From the NCBI GenBank assembly GCA_023853785.1, contig JAJIRX010000140.1, forward strand, positions 56,531 to 120,530: a stretch of DNA of 64,000 nucleotides. Reading direction: 5' to 3'. Source of the stretch: Psilocybe azurescens. Taxonomy: Eukaryota; Basidiomycota; Agaricomycetes; Agaricales; Agrocybaceae. The notes under the pieces were generated by a model. It had not been told where the DNA came from. It saw only the letters and a program-made list of their open reading frames with translations, and did not search any database. The translations under genes and the position numbers were made by a program. This document shows, piece by piece, positions 11,126 through 24,823 of the stretch; position 1 is the stretch's first letter; the number at the start of each line of letters is the position of its first letter.

Positions 11126-12634
11126 TACCCATGTCTCAAAAAGGTTCATTAGCACTGATATTTGAATCTCTAGTAAGCAGGAGGACCTATAATTCAGACT
11201 CTGGATAAAGTGTCTTTGTCCATCGCGAGTGGAAATTGATATCACCATAGCCTCCACTCTCATGTACTATCTCCATACCAGTAGTACACAGATAAGATGG
11301 TATGTCCCTGTTTCTGCGTAAAATTGAAGGATGCATTTAGCTAATACACCTCTTCTTGACCATAATACCGACAAGCTAATCAACCATTTGATAATCTAAT
11401 ACCATAAACAGTGGAGTATTAACGATGCAAGTGTCCCTCGTCGTTCAGAGCTTAGAGCTTTTGTTAAATTAGCGCCTGTAGAGTTTTCGAGATTATCACA
11501 CTGACATTGATCAGAGATATTTCTGAACCTCATGATGTCCAGTGCAGAGCTCAACATGCTCCATGTTATAGGTTATCACTTGTCCAAGCGATCTTCTCTT
11601 CTTAGCGTTCTCTCAAGTTGTTGCCACATGTAGGATCCCCATTCATTAGCCTTCAACTGTCAATTCAAAAAGTTAACAATATATGACTTACATGGCAGTA
11701 TACAGCAATTCTTTCTGAGCCATGCTGAACTCTCGACAAAGGCCAGAAAATGCAGATGCAGAGTGTCCTCAAACACTTTGACTCTCCGGACCATCAATTT
11801 CTGGGCTGGCACGGTCAATAGTGATTCGACATCTTCGCCTATAGAGAGTGGGTCCTATAAGGTATTTTCTTGCATGTTTAATGTAATTGTTTGGAAGGCT
11901 CATGAGATTGAACAGGATAAAAATAATCTTCTTGTACCCGACGTGGTATAGCAAAAGAAGGGGTGAATATTGATGGGTGCCTGTGGACGTTAAATTGCAT
12001 ATGACTTCCTCGAAGCTGGACTTTCTTACGCATTCAATCATTCACATGACTCAGAGGACACTTTTTCATTTCCAGCCCCTTTTCTTTATGTATCTTCTTA
12101 GTACCAATTTTCATTTTTGTAGTACTCCAAATCCAACACATGATAATCAATGACCTGAAGGCACTCCCATCATCCCACCTACAAACCATTGCACGTAAGC
12201 CCAATATCCTGGCTAAACCCAAAGAACGTCAGATTTATAACCCCGCTCCCCATTTCCAAATACCACCCCTGCTCGCTTCCATGGTGGGGTCCTGGAATGC
12301 AACAATCTCCCAGCTGATCCTGCCCCAGTGCATGGTGGCGGGATCGTTGAAGGACAAGGGGGCGTCGTACCAGGCGTCACTGCCCCCAGAGTAGCCCACC
12401 CTTTGCCAATGGTGTCCCATAGTCCAACACCTGGATGACCAGGGAAATGTCCATGTACTGACATTTCACCTGCTATGGAGAAAAGCAAGAGACCTCATCA
12501 AGGATAGTTCCAGATCTCAGTACATATCATTGTCGGGTGACATGTAGATTTTTTTGTAATGCCTTTCACTGCTCTGATGTTCTATAAATTTTATTCTATT
12601 TTGTTCATGGTAATATAAGGAAGATTGGTGCAGT
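11126..12634. other. Unassigned DNA with one broken open frame
   Basis: A frame from 12,140 to about 12,540 (+) reads through a single TAG at 12,392 and then resumes with LCQWC and a DQGNVHVLTFHLLWRKARDL segment. It may be the remnant of a protein gene. I do not recognise it. Nothing else is supported here. Confidence 0.3.
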
Positions 12635-12779
12635 TTATCTGTGCCTTGTACTGAGTCTAACTGGTATCTCTGCTGTTAATGTGGCTGATGTTGATCCTAC
12701 ATCTCCAGCTACTATCTTTTGTTTTCCTTTCTTTTTATGTGATGTAGCAGAAACCATATGGTAACTGTGTGGTTCTGTG

Positions 12780-12852
12780 TTTCCTTCTGTTGAGACCTGT
12801 GTCAGGACCTGTGTTGGGACCTGTGTTGGGACCTGTGTTGGGAACAGTGTTG
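12780..12852 (-). repeat. 15-bp coding minisatellite (TQVP units)
   Basis: The unit GGACCTGTGTTGGGA and close variants repeat about four to five times and encode Thr-Gln-Val-Pro repeats on the minus strand. The homologous gene at 54.9 kb lacks the array. Confidence 0.7.
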
Positions 12853-14282
12853 GGACTGGTGTCAGTGTTGCCCTTGGAGTGGGCATAGTTGCACCAAGTA
12901 GCCTTGGATCAATATTACCATTGTTAATGAAATTGGTTGCTCCTTGTGTGGATAGACTTGAATCCAATAGGTACATCAGTATACCATCTGTGGGACCATT
13001 CACTGGGAATTGGTGTTCAACTCCAGACAGAAAAATTGACACTACTTCTTGCTGAGTGGCATAGACATCATCTCTGAAGATTAAATTTGGGATGTCTTGC
13101 TGGTTGGTTTCCATATCTTCATGTATTGCCTCCTAATTATTAAAAGATTTTAAGAAGGTGGTTCAGCATCAGTGGTAATTGGGACCAATACACTTACAAT
13201 CTGCCTGACATAATCAGGTCTCCAGCCCTATATCGATGTTGGAGTCGGTTGATATTCTTCAATGTTTGGTGTGGTGTGCATATTGGTCAGTGCTAAAGTA
13301 TTTTCCACTTGGTCTGACTCAATTTGGTATTGATTTGTTGTCTTATTTTGACGTTTATTTTTTGCTTAACATCGGCCCCAATCAGCATTGGCATTGGTAT
13401 CTGGGTACTCTGAGGGAGCAGGACCATCTTTATGTTTAATAGACTGGAATCAAAAAGTGTCTCGTGGTTGATATAATTGCTGTCTTTTGATCAAATGCCC
13501 AAAAAGGCTTGTATGCTGTCTTTATTAAAATTCCAGGGGTTTGTAAATATCATGTTGGGAGGTAAATATTTTGATTCAATAAAGATTGCCTGAGCATAGG
13601 ATATTTGAGTGTATGGAACTTTCTCTGTTTTGCCACCAGTGGCAAGGTCTATCTATAAATCAGACAAATCGGACTCGAGGCATGCCTGAACTATACTCAC
13701 AATAATGATTATTTACAGACAGACTGAAAGCTTCTTCCCAGTCACTTTTTGTCCAATTGTTATCTGGCAAAGGGATAGGTATGATTGGGAAACCATTAGT
13801 AGTTTTTCCCAATGTAAATATTGGCTTCTTTGCTGTTGCTCAATTAACCATGAATGCTAAGTGAGGGTTTTTCTTGAGATTTTGCAAGCCCATCATATAA
13901 TCCAATATGTTTTGTTTCATGTAGTCAATGTCAGCCCAATATGTATTCATGAATGAAGACAGTACTTTACAGTGCCCCACAGGTACCCCGGTCGGAACCG
14001 CTTGGACCCAGTCGGAACTGATCGAACTGGTCAGAATCCGATCGGAATCCACTCGGACCCACTCGAAACCGGTCGGAATCCAGTCGGAATCCAGTCGAAT
14101 TTCTCATAATGTATTTAATCAGTGTATAATACAATGCTTAATCAGCATTATATAATAATTGCTTACATAAGCTTATAAATAATGTATTGAAATTACACAA
14201 TATAGTCTGCTTAGTCAGTATTATATAATATTTCTTACATAAGCTCTTAAGCAATCACGAGCTTTATGACCGCCGCTACAGC

Positions 14283-14632
14283 GTCGGGGGGATTCGCTCG
14301 CTCACCCCCCTGTGCTTCACGGCAGGGTCAACAGCTCGCTGGGGCTGCGCCCCAGACCCCCAGCTGTCGGCGCCTCGCGCCTCCTCATTGATAAATAAAT
14401 AATACCAATCACAATCATAATGTCTTTGGGGGGAATGAGCTTCGCTCATCCCCCCCTTCTATTGGCACTTCATGTCTCATTAAAAAAATTAATAATAGCA
14501 GTCACTTATATAATGTTTTAAGGGGAATGAGCTTCACTCATCCCCCTTGCTTCATCTCCTCACTCAAAAATATACATTAATTGTCTTTCATGTGGGGTGA
14601 GGATGAGCTGTGCTCACCCCCTCCCTTGCTTC
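14283..14632. repeat. Series of four G/C-clamped hairpins
   Basis: Hairpins of the form GGGGGAATGAGC-TTC-GCTCATCCCCC lie near 14,283-14,311, 14,430-14,457, 14,521-14,547 and 14,595-14,632. They are spaced roughly 65-150 bp apart and each is followed by a related GCTTCAC stretch. A separate perfect palindrome, CTGGGGCTGCGCCCCAG, lies near 14,339. They are transcription- or replication-capable hairpins of unknown role. Confidence 0.6.
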
Positions 14633-15011
14633 ACAGCCAGTTCAACAGCTTGAAGGAATTTTTAAACTCCACTATGGAGACACACAGCATCTACATAGTC
14701 AAATTATATACACTCACAGTCAATAACAGTCAATATTTCTGGCCTTATCTAAACAGTGAACAAATACAAATATATATACACAGAACTCTACATTCTGTGT
14801 TCATTAAATATTTCTTTGCTTTGCAAATCTCAAACCAAAATTTCAAATTATATTAGACCCACTCCAACTAACACACAGTATTTTTGCCACCATGCCTGTT
14901 TTAATATCCACACCCCTGCCCATGTCCACTCCCAATCAATCATCATCCTACTTTATATCTTATATAATATTGCACTACTCATTCACTACCCACAAATCAC
15001 CTCATATGCAC

Positions 15012-15660
15012 AGTGCCTGTGGCACTGTGCTATTTTAAATTTCATACCTTATACTCTTTCTCTTCACAGTTAAATAGTACTGAAAATTAATCATGTTAAT
15101 TTACAACCTATAGTACATTAATTTTTAAAACTCAATTCTCACATGCAATACCTAATAATGTATTCATTTTTACATGTGTAAAGCATACTGGAGCTTTATC
15201 CTCAAATAAATAATTTTATCACCTGTACAGTATTGTACACTGCTTATTTCCAATTACAAAATCATGTCTCAATGCTATCTTTCCATCCACATCTTTATTT
15301 AAACAGAACCAACACACCCACAAATCCTCCTGCTGCTATATGCCTGCAGCACTGTACAATTTTAAAATTTATAGCTTACACTCTTCACAATTGAAATAGA
15401 TGTTATCTCACCCCACTACATTTGTTCTGCAAATTAATCACTTTAATCTACAGCCCATAGTCATTGAAATTTACATGTTAATTCTCATGCACAATAGTTA
15501 ACAGTGTTTATATTTTACCCATTACATTCAGAGTAAAGCTCACTGCAGCTTCATCCTTAAAAAAAAATATTATCTGTACTGTACTGGAGACTACTTATTT
15601 TCAATTACAAAACCATATCCCACTGCTATCTCTCTATGTACATCTTTCACTCAGAGAAAA
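15012..15660 (+). repeat. Tandem duplication of ~320 bp in family-4 interior
   Basis: Two diverged direct units (about 15,012-15,310 and 15,343-15,660) share the order GCACTGT, TTAATCA, CTCACATGCA, GTAAAGC, ACTGCTTATT and TCTTTATTT-like landmarks. Confidence 0.5.
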
Positions 15661-17843
15661 CATGATCATCCACCCATAGTTTATTCCACATTAACTTGTC
15701 CACTTTTCACAACACCCCTTGCTTGCAAATTTATTCAGCAGTTTCCATTTCAACTTTTCAACTTTATACAGTTGTTATACAGGTGGCAAACAAACACAAT
15801 ATCTGTGGACAGAAATGCTATTAAAATAGTCTTTAATGTATGTGGATTTATTGGCCCACTTGACCCTGGTGCTCACTGTACATATTTTTTTGTTTTGTTT
15901 TTTAAGCCACCCAGGTTATGGCTAATAGACATGTTCAGTGTGGGCACAAAATGTTTGTTAGGCCATGGCACCCATTTTGTTGTTTGCCATCAGCCACTGA
16001 TTGTTTATTTCAAAAGGCACCGCTTTACAGGCCCCAAAACACAACGGTGTGCTTTGTCATGATTAAGTAACTTGACTTACATAATTTGGTTTTTCCTTTT
16101 TAGAAACCGTCCTCTCTTATATTATAGATTCACATCACATGATATTTGTAATAAATGCAAAATTATAAAATACACTCTACAGGAATTGAACCAACAGCTT
16201 CATATATATTAATTCTATACACACATTACCAACTACACTATTATGGCTTGTGGTATTATCAACATTTTATGAATTATATACCATTCTTTACAACACCCAA
16301 TAATATATTCTGTCACTTCCTATGAAGCTATACCCACATATTATATATCAAAATGATCAGAAAATTGAGGGCAATGCATCTGTAATTACACCATCATCAG
16401 AATATTATGTCAGCATGTTCAATATACAAAATACTGTAAATTTGAATATATATAGATATTGTAAACTACATTTTGCAACAAAATAGCACTCTGTTAGCTA
16501 TATATTAATAGTGTTACAATAATAGAAATTAATGGAATACAAAGATTAATTTTATTCAAGACATTTAGATTATATAAGCACAAATTTATATGAAAAATAG
16601 GTATTTCTTTACCAGAAATTTTTTAATTTTATATAACTATTACATAAACATATTCTCCTCAATTTTACAATTCTAATAATACCAAATTTGTCACAAACTG
16701 TTGAGATCTATGTATACTTTTTGTGTTATTACTTGCTGAGCTGTAAATAGTATGCTGACATAATATAGTTCCGTTTGGTACCACTCGGATTCCACTCGGA
16801 ATTGGGTCTAATTGGGTTTCAAATTTGATGAATTCCACTTGGATTCCAGTCAGATTCGATCGGATTTTGGTTGGACTTGTTAACAGTGGAACCGGTTGGT
16901 ACCGGTGGTTCCGATCGGAATCCGGTCGGAAAAATTTGGACATTTACTGCTAATTTGGCAGGGACACTGCCAAATAAAATTCTGGTCAGAACCGGTCGGA
17001 ATCCAACCGGTTCCGATCGGTACCTGTGGGGAGTGTAAAGACCTCAATTATGTCAGCCCTGAGAAAACTCGGCCATTATCAGCAATAATGTACCCATTGA
17101 CTGTGACATTGCCATCTGCTAATTTGAAGCAAAAAAAACCACACTGGTCATCCCCATCTCTTTATATTGGTCATTCATTTTTGATCAATCTGCCTGACAT
17201 GATATTTTTGGCCAAACTGTGATATAATTGTTAGGTCAGCCGCAGACACAGGGCCGTATGACCAACCTTGCTTGTGTGTGCTTGTCATACCCCTGCATTG
17301 AACACCTTTCTACTTCATCATCAATGTCCTTGTGTTCATTCTCAGTCATCTTGTCCCAGATATTTCTTCATGGTGACTGTCCTGTGGCCAAACCAACCAG
17401 ACATCTCTGCTGAAGCCTCTTTGAGACCCATAATATTTGTGATTTCCACCCAAATTTTTGATTGATAATCGTACCAGAGTACATCTGATCTTTTTGGTGA
17501 AAGTGGTTGGATTTGCAAGCCATTCCTCATTTAATTTGCCAATTGTTTGAGCACCAGGTGATGATCTCCTGCATTATCTTCAGATACATGCTGTTCGAAG
17601 TTGGCTACATATCACCTTACCTTTGTCCAAAGGCGACTTTTGGTGTCATCCTTAGCCCTTTTCCTTGACTGGCCCAGTAATTGAATACTGTGACTAGTAT
17701 GTGGTTTGTTAAGATGAATAGACGTTCTTTGACTGTCCTTGCTTTCACAAAAGTTCTTTGAAAGGCAGGATTTTCTGTAGTTCTTTGGCACTGAACATCT
17801 TTGCTTTCTGTTTCTTGTTTTGTAATACTATGGTTGTGGTCAT

Positions 17844-18034
17844 GTTGCTGAGTGAAAATACCTGTAAAAATGGCAAAATGGCAAAATGCAAGATTAAGAA
17901 ATTTGGATATGATTAGGAATGGACCTAAAACATTCACAGACTGTGAGTTGTGACAACATGCCTCATGGAAGCCTCATGTTCATTTAGTGCCCAGCCCGTG
18001 ATAAGCACATACATCTTGCTCTTTGCCTTCAACC
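17844..18034. promoter_or_regulatory. Divergent promoter between KDZ gene and partner, copy A
   Basis: This is the 190-bp interval between the two head-to-head start codons. The same interval is 184 bp in copy B (52,684-52,867) and 183 bp in the remnant at 62,370-62,552. The preserved spacing is the only evidence for a shared promoter. Confidence 0.5.
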
Positions 18035-21000
18035 ATGAACTCTTCCAGTGGACCAGCTAACAAAAGACAAAGAAAGTCAAAACACTTGGTTCAAGGAAGT
18101 GTTGAAGCCTCTCAGGCAGTTACCCACCTCTCCGATGTTTTCCGCGTCCAAAATCACAGCAAAGAGTGTTAGTGCCTCTTGTGAAAACTATTGCAGAAGG
18201 TCCAACATTGAGTGACCAAACTAATCCAAGAGAACATATGGTTAGCCATAATATGTTAAATAATGATGGAGGTCACAGAGCCCTTGAATATGACCTGTCA
18301 AAATAAAAGCAAGGTAACCATTTATTAAATCAGGTATAACATTTTTCAAACAGTGCTATGCAAATGCAGCAAGAATATATAAGAGAATGGGTAGATAGAA
18401 TAGAAGACTTACTTCAAGTGTCACTTGCTCGAGAGACCTGGCCAGCCAACAAGCAGCACTGCCAATCTTGTCCAGTTGACTCCTGGGCCATATGGAGATG
18501 TATAGATTGCACACATGCAGAGCCAGTCTGTCGCAAATGTATGCAAAATTTGCATTGGGTTGCAACTTTCCATCAAATTGAATACTGGGCACAAACACAC
18601 TTCCGCAGAGCCAAGTTATGGGAAGTCAGTTGTTACATTCTTGTCCCACATTATGCAGGGATTGCTGTATGTTAATTACTACTGTCCAAATTAAATATTT
18701 GGAAACTCTACAGGAACATCCTGACCACCTGAGAACAAGAGAAATTTGATACATTGTATGGCTTGGTTGGTTTGGGGCTGACACACACTAGTTTGGGGCT
18801 GATATATACTAGTACAGGGCCGACAGATGCTAGTTCAGAGCCAACAAATAGTTTGGCATTGGCCAACTACTCGGCCCTGAAACAAACAGCATTTGGTGTA
18901 CAATCTAAAGCACATCCAATAGACGTGGACAATGAAAAAGTAAAGGATGGATACTCTTTCCATTTTTGCATCAGTGCAACATAGATGAAGAAGATGATCC
19001 CGACAGCTCAATCAATAAAGACATGACTGGAGACGATGATGGTGGTGATCCTGAAACAGATGTTGAAGGATTCAGTGACTACCTGGTCATTGGTGATTTG
19101 ACCAACCAGCTGTCTGGTGTCGGGGCCAATCATATGGCTGAATACAGGGCCTACAGTATGGCTGAACATGAGGGCGATTGTATGGGCTGAACACGGGACC
19201 AAATACATGGTGAACATCAGGGCTGACACCTTATCAGGACACATGGCTGATCATATTGACACTCAGAATGAACTTAATACTGACAGTGTTCACCCAAGCT
19301 TCCCAGTGGCTGATGGTTTAAATAACACCTATGTCAGAATTTTACACACCAATGGTATTCACCATATGGCCATGGTAACTTGTCAATGCTGAGGGGAGAA
19401 TTTGGCCCTGATGGACTTGGTTGCCTGCTGGCTCCTCCCAGCCAGCTTTAAAAGATACAGACCCTCTTCTCTGTTCAACTCATGGATTATTTTTGTCTTT
19501 CTAATTTGGAGCTGAAGGCAACAGCCTATCAGTTTTATCAACTCATCCACAGAATTACAACACCGATCGGCCAGACCAAAATTGTCAATGTTTATCATGA
19601 GTTTTGCTGTATTTCTCAGCTCTGGAGATGGCTCAACAAATTAAGGTGGGCTGGGTATGGCCATAAAGCAGAAGATCCTCACAACCCGCCAGCTGGTTCA
19701 TTGTTTTTGTATTGCCCTACATGCCCTCAGCCTGGTATAAACTTACCCACTGATTGGAAGAATGATCCAAATCAGTTAGTACAATATACATCTAATAAAA
19801 TTTTGTTTCTAACCTGCTATCAATGCAGTACCATATACAAGTGTATGTTTGTGACCGATGGCAATTTCAAAGCTGACCATGTTCAGCAAAAATATAACAA
19901 CAATATCTGGCTGATGGATGAGTCTGGAATGGCACCCAATAAGGATGATTATCATACTTTTTGGAGTCTGCAATAGATCAACTGACGGTATGTGAAGTCC
20001 AGGGCCGATACTCGGCCGACACAATTTATCTGATGGCTGAGTTTCAGAAAGCACCATGTGAAAATATGTTCAGAGCAATTACAAATGCATTACTGTTGAC
20101 CAAAGCATGTGATTGCACAGGGAAGGTAGCCTTTGCATGCGCTCGACATGGCTGCTTTGCCAAATTCCTTGGCCGACTTGTTCAAAGGTGAACAACAAAA
20201 AAACATTGATTATGCATTACTGCAGGCCATTAAAACCACACATGTACATAGAGCCCGCACAAGGGCTATTTATCATCTATGACATTGTCTGTACATGGAT
20301 TGTCTATCTCTATGACCAAATCAGCCACCTGCTCCCTGCTGGTATTATTATTGATCAGGCAATTGATTTATTCCACGTTCATGGCCACAAAGATGCATGT
20401 TTCTTTTATTTTGCCACAAATTTTGTCCCCAGTGCCACAGTAGTTGCTGGTCAAATTCTTGAATCACTATGGTCAAGTCTCAATGTAATCTTGTCTTCGG
20501 TCTGGACAGCAAGTCTTGCACACAGGGAAGAAGTATTTAATGACCATGCTACAGATTCCAACTACAAAAATTGCTCAGAATTACAGACATTCTTTGCAAC
20601 AGATATACTGATGCAATTATTATGGTGGGGTGGGCTGACTCTTATTTCCTTGAATTTTCAGGGGATATTGTACAGGTGACACTTAATGAATGGGAAGATG
20701 AAATTAAGAGTGTTGAGGCAATGTGACTAGCTGACATCAAAAGAATGGACATTTATGGTGCCCAGCTGCCAACATCTTTGACCGATGATATGGGTGAGGA
20801 ACATGGCACCAATACCAGTCCCAATATCAATTCAGGTACAGCAGCCGAGATGTGGCTTTGATTAGCTTTGCTAATTGAAGAAAAGCAGTATGTGGAGTCT
20901 TATATTTTTGCTCACAATGTGATCACTTTTTTGTTAGAATTGAAATCCAGGATAAAGTTCATCGGTTCAGCTCCACACCTTGGGACCAAGACCAACAAAT

Positions 21001-22046
21001 AGATAGGCAACTGCATCAAGCATTGACTATGATGCTTGCAGAACTTAAAATACAACAACAGAATGCTGGGGTGCACAATACTCAATGTGGGCAGCAAAGT
21101 ATGCCACTTAACAATGAGACCGAATACGACAACATTGAAGAAAATCCCAATATTTCCAGTCGACCGGCTGTTCAAGCCAACATGCAAGACCATTCTGTTC
21201 CCGAAGGTCACAACCCTCCAACTCCAACTATCCTGAGTGTTGAACTCCAAATACTTTCATTACCATCCAATCACAATGTTTTGGCAGGCTACAAAGGATT
21301 AGAAATGGAATTGAGAAAACAGCAAGCACACAATCATATAATGAGGATTCAGGACATTGTGCCCAATATCTTGTTTCTATATCGATACATGGTGAAGAGG
21401 GGGACTCAAACCAGAATTCGTTCTAATGGTCAAAAGAAAGTGAAATCCCTGAATCACAATAAAGTATTGCATGCCCACATATATTTGGCATGTTGGTCTC
21501 GCCTTGTCACACTCAGCTGTGATCAAGAATTCTTTTCAATCTTCTGTCTACTTACACGCAATGACCTCAAGGCGAGTACAGATATATGGAAACCAAACTT
21601 AAAAGGATCTTCCACCTTGGAGCTGTCATGGATTTGGAGAACTGGCTGATGGTATTTGTTTGGGAATATGATCAATGCCAATACCAATTATCACATTGGG
21701 CCTGACACATTACAGTGATTTCAACTTGAATGTACGTAACTTATTCTTATTATGTTTCTGGAGTAACTTTTCAATTCATTTGACAGTCAATCAAGTCCAT
21801 TGGCTTCGTGCTCAGGCCCAGAAAAATAGGTGGCATGAAGAAGTTGTCTTAGTGGTGTATGAAATGCAATGAACTGTCAGATATTTTATTCATTGTCGAG
21901 AGGAGTGGGCCCAAGCCGCTCAAATGGAGGATATCAATTTGGGCCCAAGAGCCTATGCCTATTAGCAAAGTACTATATGGTATAAGTATGCAGTCATAGC
22001 TGATCATGCCTTTAAAAATAACAATGACTCATATTTATTTATTTAA
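18035..22046 (+). pseudogene. KDZ transposase pseudogene, copy A
   Basis: KDZ transposases are large DDE-type enzymes that move KDZ DNA elements in fungi. The order is: a basic N-terminus (ANKRQRKSK); the CxC2 cysteine cluster near 18,460-18,560 (CQSC...CIDC...CRKC); LYCPTCPQPGINLP near 19,710; and VTDGNFKADHV near 19,850. Then come FACARHGCFA near 20,140, IIYDIVCTWIVYL near 20,275, the IDLFHVHGHKDACFF segment near 20,365, GQILESLWSSLN near 20,450 and AHREEVFNDHATDSNYK near 20,520. The C-terminal WLRAQAQKNRWHEE segment lies near 21,800. The acidic residues in IYDIV, LFHVHGHKD and ILESLW are the likely catalytic set by analogy. Substituted stops and frameshifts are frequent and CpG is depleted relative to copy B, so the gene is old and dead. 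Confidence 0.85.
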
Positions 22047-22096
22047 TTATGTAATTAGGCACTACAATCAGATAGATTATCTTTGCACACTGCCCC

Positions 22097-24464
22097 TTGA
22101 AAACATTCTATAAAGAACTTTCAATCTACAACCCACTCACTACTGTTGCTGGTGCTTGTTATTCAAATCATTTGGACATACAACAACTCATGTACTATGC
22201 TGAGTCCAGATTTTGGGCCACACTGCTTGCGATTTCTGTGTTGACAAAAGAACAACAGGTGTGGAAACAAAAGTTCCTTTGTGCTGAAGTTTTATGTACT
22301 GAATATATTTCAGAGATTTGAAGCTTACCCAATCATAATATAGGAGTTGATTTTATTTTTATTGGCCAAGCCTCAGCACTCAGCCTTCCTATAATCATTC
22401 CTATCATTGTTCGGTCATTGGCAGCTTTGATTCTTGGTGTCCCCCTTGATCAATATCCACTCAAACTGTTGAATGATCTCTTGTGTTTATTGAATGCTGG
22501 TGTGGATAAGGACAGCCCAATTTGGCTGGTAGACAATTACCTATATGATTGGTGGAATAGTGACACTGAAATTTCCATGGATTACACTTTGAAGCCCATC
22601 CTCATTGCAGCCGATTTGCAAATGCATGCAGATAGCAGCTTGCAGAAAATCATAACTGACTCATTGCCGAAACCATTGGGCATATCGGTCCCAACTATAT
22701 CCTGTGGCCGATGTGACAAATACCTCAATCTTGCCATTGGACTCCATGAAGACTTCTTGAGAATTTCAACATCTATTCAAGCTTCACAAACCAAAGCTGA
22801 CACCGACACTGGATTTAGTGTGTGTCAGACAGCCGGGTTTCATCTAGTGCATGAAGCAGTTGTTCTCAAAGAGCAGCAAACAGGAGATCCCATCCTGATT
22901 GACAAACAATCAGTCAAACAATCAGCATTGGGTCTGTACAGCCGACCAACGAGTAAGACTTATCCTGATAGCTTAATCACTCGACAATCATGGTGTATGG
23001 CCATGAATGCTGTGGATCAATTATCTATGCTCAAGTTGCTCCCAACTTCATTGCAGAAGTGGACTTGGGGCACTGCACTTATGGCAACCGACCTGATGGC
23101 ACTGGCAGCAGATCCATCAACACAAAAACTTCCTAACTCTGGATATTCACATTCACTGCCTGAAGGTCATATTTATAGGCAGGAGTGGTCTTCTGATCCT
23201 ACACATCCAACAGAATTGTCAGTTGCATCAGCTATCAGGGCTGACACAGCTGACTTGGCAGCCATCCCTCCCATCTCTGATCTTATCAGTTCATTGCCAA
23301 CAATTTGCCACACCACTTGGCAGAATACAGACTCCATAGCTCACATCAATCATACAGTTTGCTCACATTCAGTGCCAATTGAGACAGCCTTGTCAGCGCT
23401 GATGGAGGAAGTCTTGTCAGCACCAGTGGCAGAAGCCTTGTCAGCCCCAATGAAGGAGCCCACAGCAGTGCTGATTGACCATATTGGTGGAATTGGGATT
23501 CAATCAACATCAGTCCCAAATCTTAACTTTGTGGCTTCTGCCTCAGAAGCTGCTGCAGTCTGGAATACATCATCTGGCTCCAGAAATAATAGTTTTAATC
23601 TCCATCTCTGTGTCTCACCCACAACAATGCCATCAACTCACCCGAGTTGCTCCATGGCCGCACAGACAGCCACATCTTGGTTACACAACTTATCTGATAA
23701 TGAGTTGTCCACCAAGGAAGCTGAAGCAGCATCTCAAGCAAATGCTGCTGATTTTGCAGCTGCCTGGGTGATTTCTTCTGATGATAATCTCACTTCTGAC
23801 AAAGCCAATCCAGACAATGCCCATTCTGTTGAGCCCAATAATCTGGCCAATTCACTTGAAAATCTGCACATTGGCAGATTTATAGGTGCTTCGGCATCAG
23901 CTGCTATCTGGTCCAATTCATCCAATAGCAGTGCCAAAAATGTTTCAGGACCAATCGCCTATCCTGACAATACTGATTCTGTTGAGCCCAATGATCCAGC
24001 CCATTCACTTGAACATCCGCACATTGACAGACTTGTAGGTGCTTTGGAAGCCACTGCTGTGTGGTCTGATTCATCTGATAGCAGCACCAAAGATGTTTTG
24101 GGACCAGTGGCAGGCCAACAATCAATTAGTATATGTACTGGCTCCATTACCTTTCCAGTCGGACCTGCTGAAGTTGCGGACATTTAGTATTCCTCTGACA
24201 AAGATGAATCTTTTGATTCACAATTAATCCCACCAGCCAACCAGACTGCATCTCCAGCTGAATCTTCAATGAGTGTGGTTTATCAAGGAAATAATGTTGA
24301 TACTGTTACTCCCACTCAAATCACACTTTCTTGTCCGTTCTCTTGCTCGTTTTTTTTTTGGTTTTGTCAATGACACTTGGCTTCCAGCTGATGATTATGC
24401 CAATGGTTACAGCAGTGAAGAACAAGATGCTGATGATGAAGAAGGTGGTGAACTGACATTGTAA
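22097..24464 (+). pseudogene. Ser/Asp-rich KDZ-element protein, copy A (partly open)
   Basis: A 589-codon frame is open from 22,418 to the TAG at 24,185-24,187, where copy B has Trp. Homology to the 46.7-48.8 kb gene continues past that stop to the TAA at 24,462-24,464. Exon 1 (NPLTTVAGACYSNH, YYAESRF) begins near 22,120 but has lost its ATG, and its intron donor is mutated (TTATGT where copy B has GTATGT). Shared features are GVDKDSP, NYLxDWW, a CxxC pair (CGRCDKYLNLA), HEAVVLKEQQTGDP and a repeated C-terminal motif of the type A-x-W-x2-SSD. It follows the KDZ gene in the same orientation. The function is unknown. Confidence 0.7.
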
Positions 24465-24485
24465 ATGATTTGATAGAGCCATATA

Positions 24486-24698
24486 CAGTGAGGGACAAAA
24501 CTGTACTAATGTTTTAAATATTTCCAATAAATCATGAATAACTTGGGAACTAAGAAAGCTAGAGTCTTGAAATTTTAAAGATAGGTAGCCTTGGATATTA
24601 TCTATCTAACCATATGACAACAATTATGTAATCATGTTTTCTTCCCACACTATAAATTGTTTAATAAAATAAGTACATTGGTACAGTTTTGTCCCTCT
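24486..24698 (+). repeat. Left terminal inverted repeat of Tc1-like element
   Basis: It is ~213 bp and pairs with 25,865-26,076. The outer end GAGGGACAAAACTGTA recurs inverted at the inner end (TACAGTTTTGTCCCTCT), so each repeat is itself bounded by inverted copies of the presumed transposase-binding site. Confidence 0.9.
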
Positions 24699-24823
24699 CA
24701 GTCAATTCACCTGACTTTGTTGATTATAACCAAATATATACAAATAAAATTACATGATTCAAGTGCAAAGAGTATATATACTCTTGTACATTGATTACAA
24801 CACCCCCAACTTATCATTTCACC

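Larger units (their letters stand above)
13960..17045. mobile_element. Subterminal-repeat element, family 4, inside the accessory gene
   Basis: The left end is CAGTACTTTACAGTGCCCCA and the right end, read inward, is GAGGTCTTTACACTCCCCAC, so the termini match those of families 1-3. The first ~130 bp and the last ~250 bp are full of TCGGAATCC / GGTACCGGT / GATCGGAACC units. The interior is about 2.6 kb of AT-rich DNA with no gene. It splits the accessory gene of KDZ copy A. The 8-bp flanks (AATGAAGA, AATTATGT) do not match, so the flanks have changed since insertion. Confidence 0.65.
12635..17843 (-). pseudogene. KDZ-linked accessory gene (divergent partner), copy A, interrupted
   Basis: This is a homologue of the gene at 52,868-55,031. 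Recognisable pieces are the first exon (LQNKK near 17,830 and TVKERLFILTNHIL near 17,700), the SDVLWYDYQSKIWVEITNIMG segment near 17,450, and MKQNILDYMMGLQNLKK near 13,890. The GFPIIPIPLPDN segment follows near 13,770, and the last exon (FPVNGPTDG...LLGATMPTPRA) ends at 12,635. A 3.1-kb element sits inside at 13,960-17,045, and several frameshifts and stops are present. It starts 190 bp from the divergent KDZ gene at 18,035, so the two probably shared a bidirectional promoter. The last exon has a coding minisatellite encoding repeated TQVP units. The function is unknown. Confidence 0.7.

Noticed and set aside
13952..17053. 8-bp target duplication for the family-4 element
   Set aside because: The flanking octamers AATGAAGA and AATTATGT share only half their positions.
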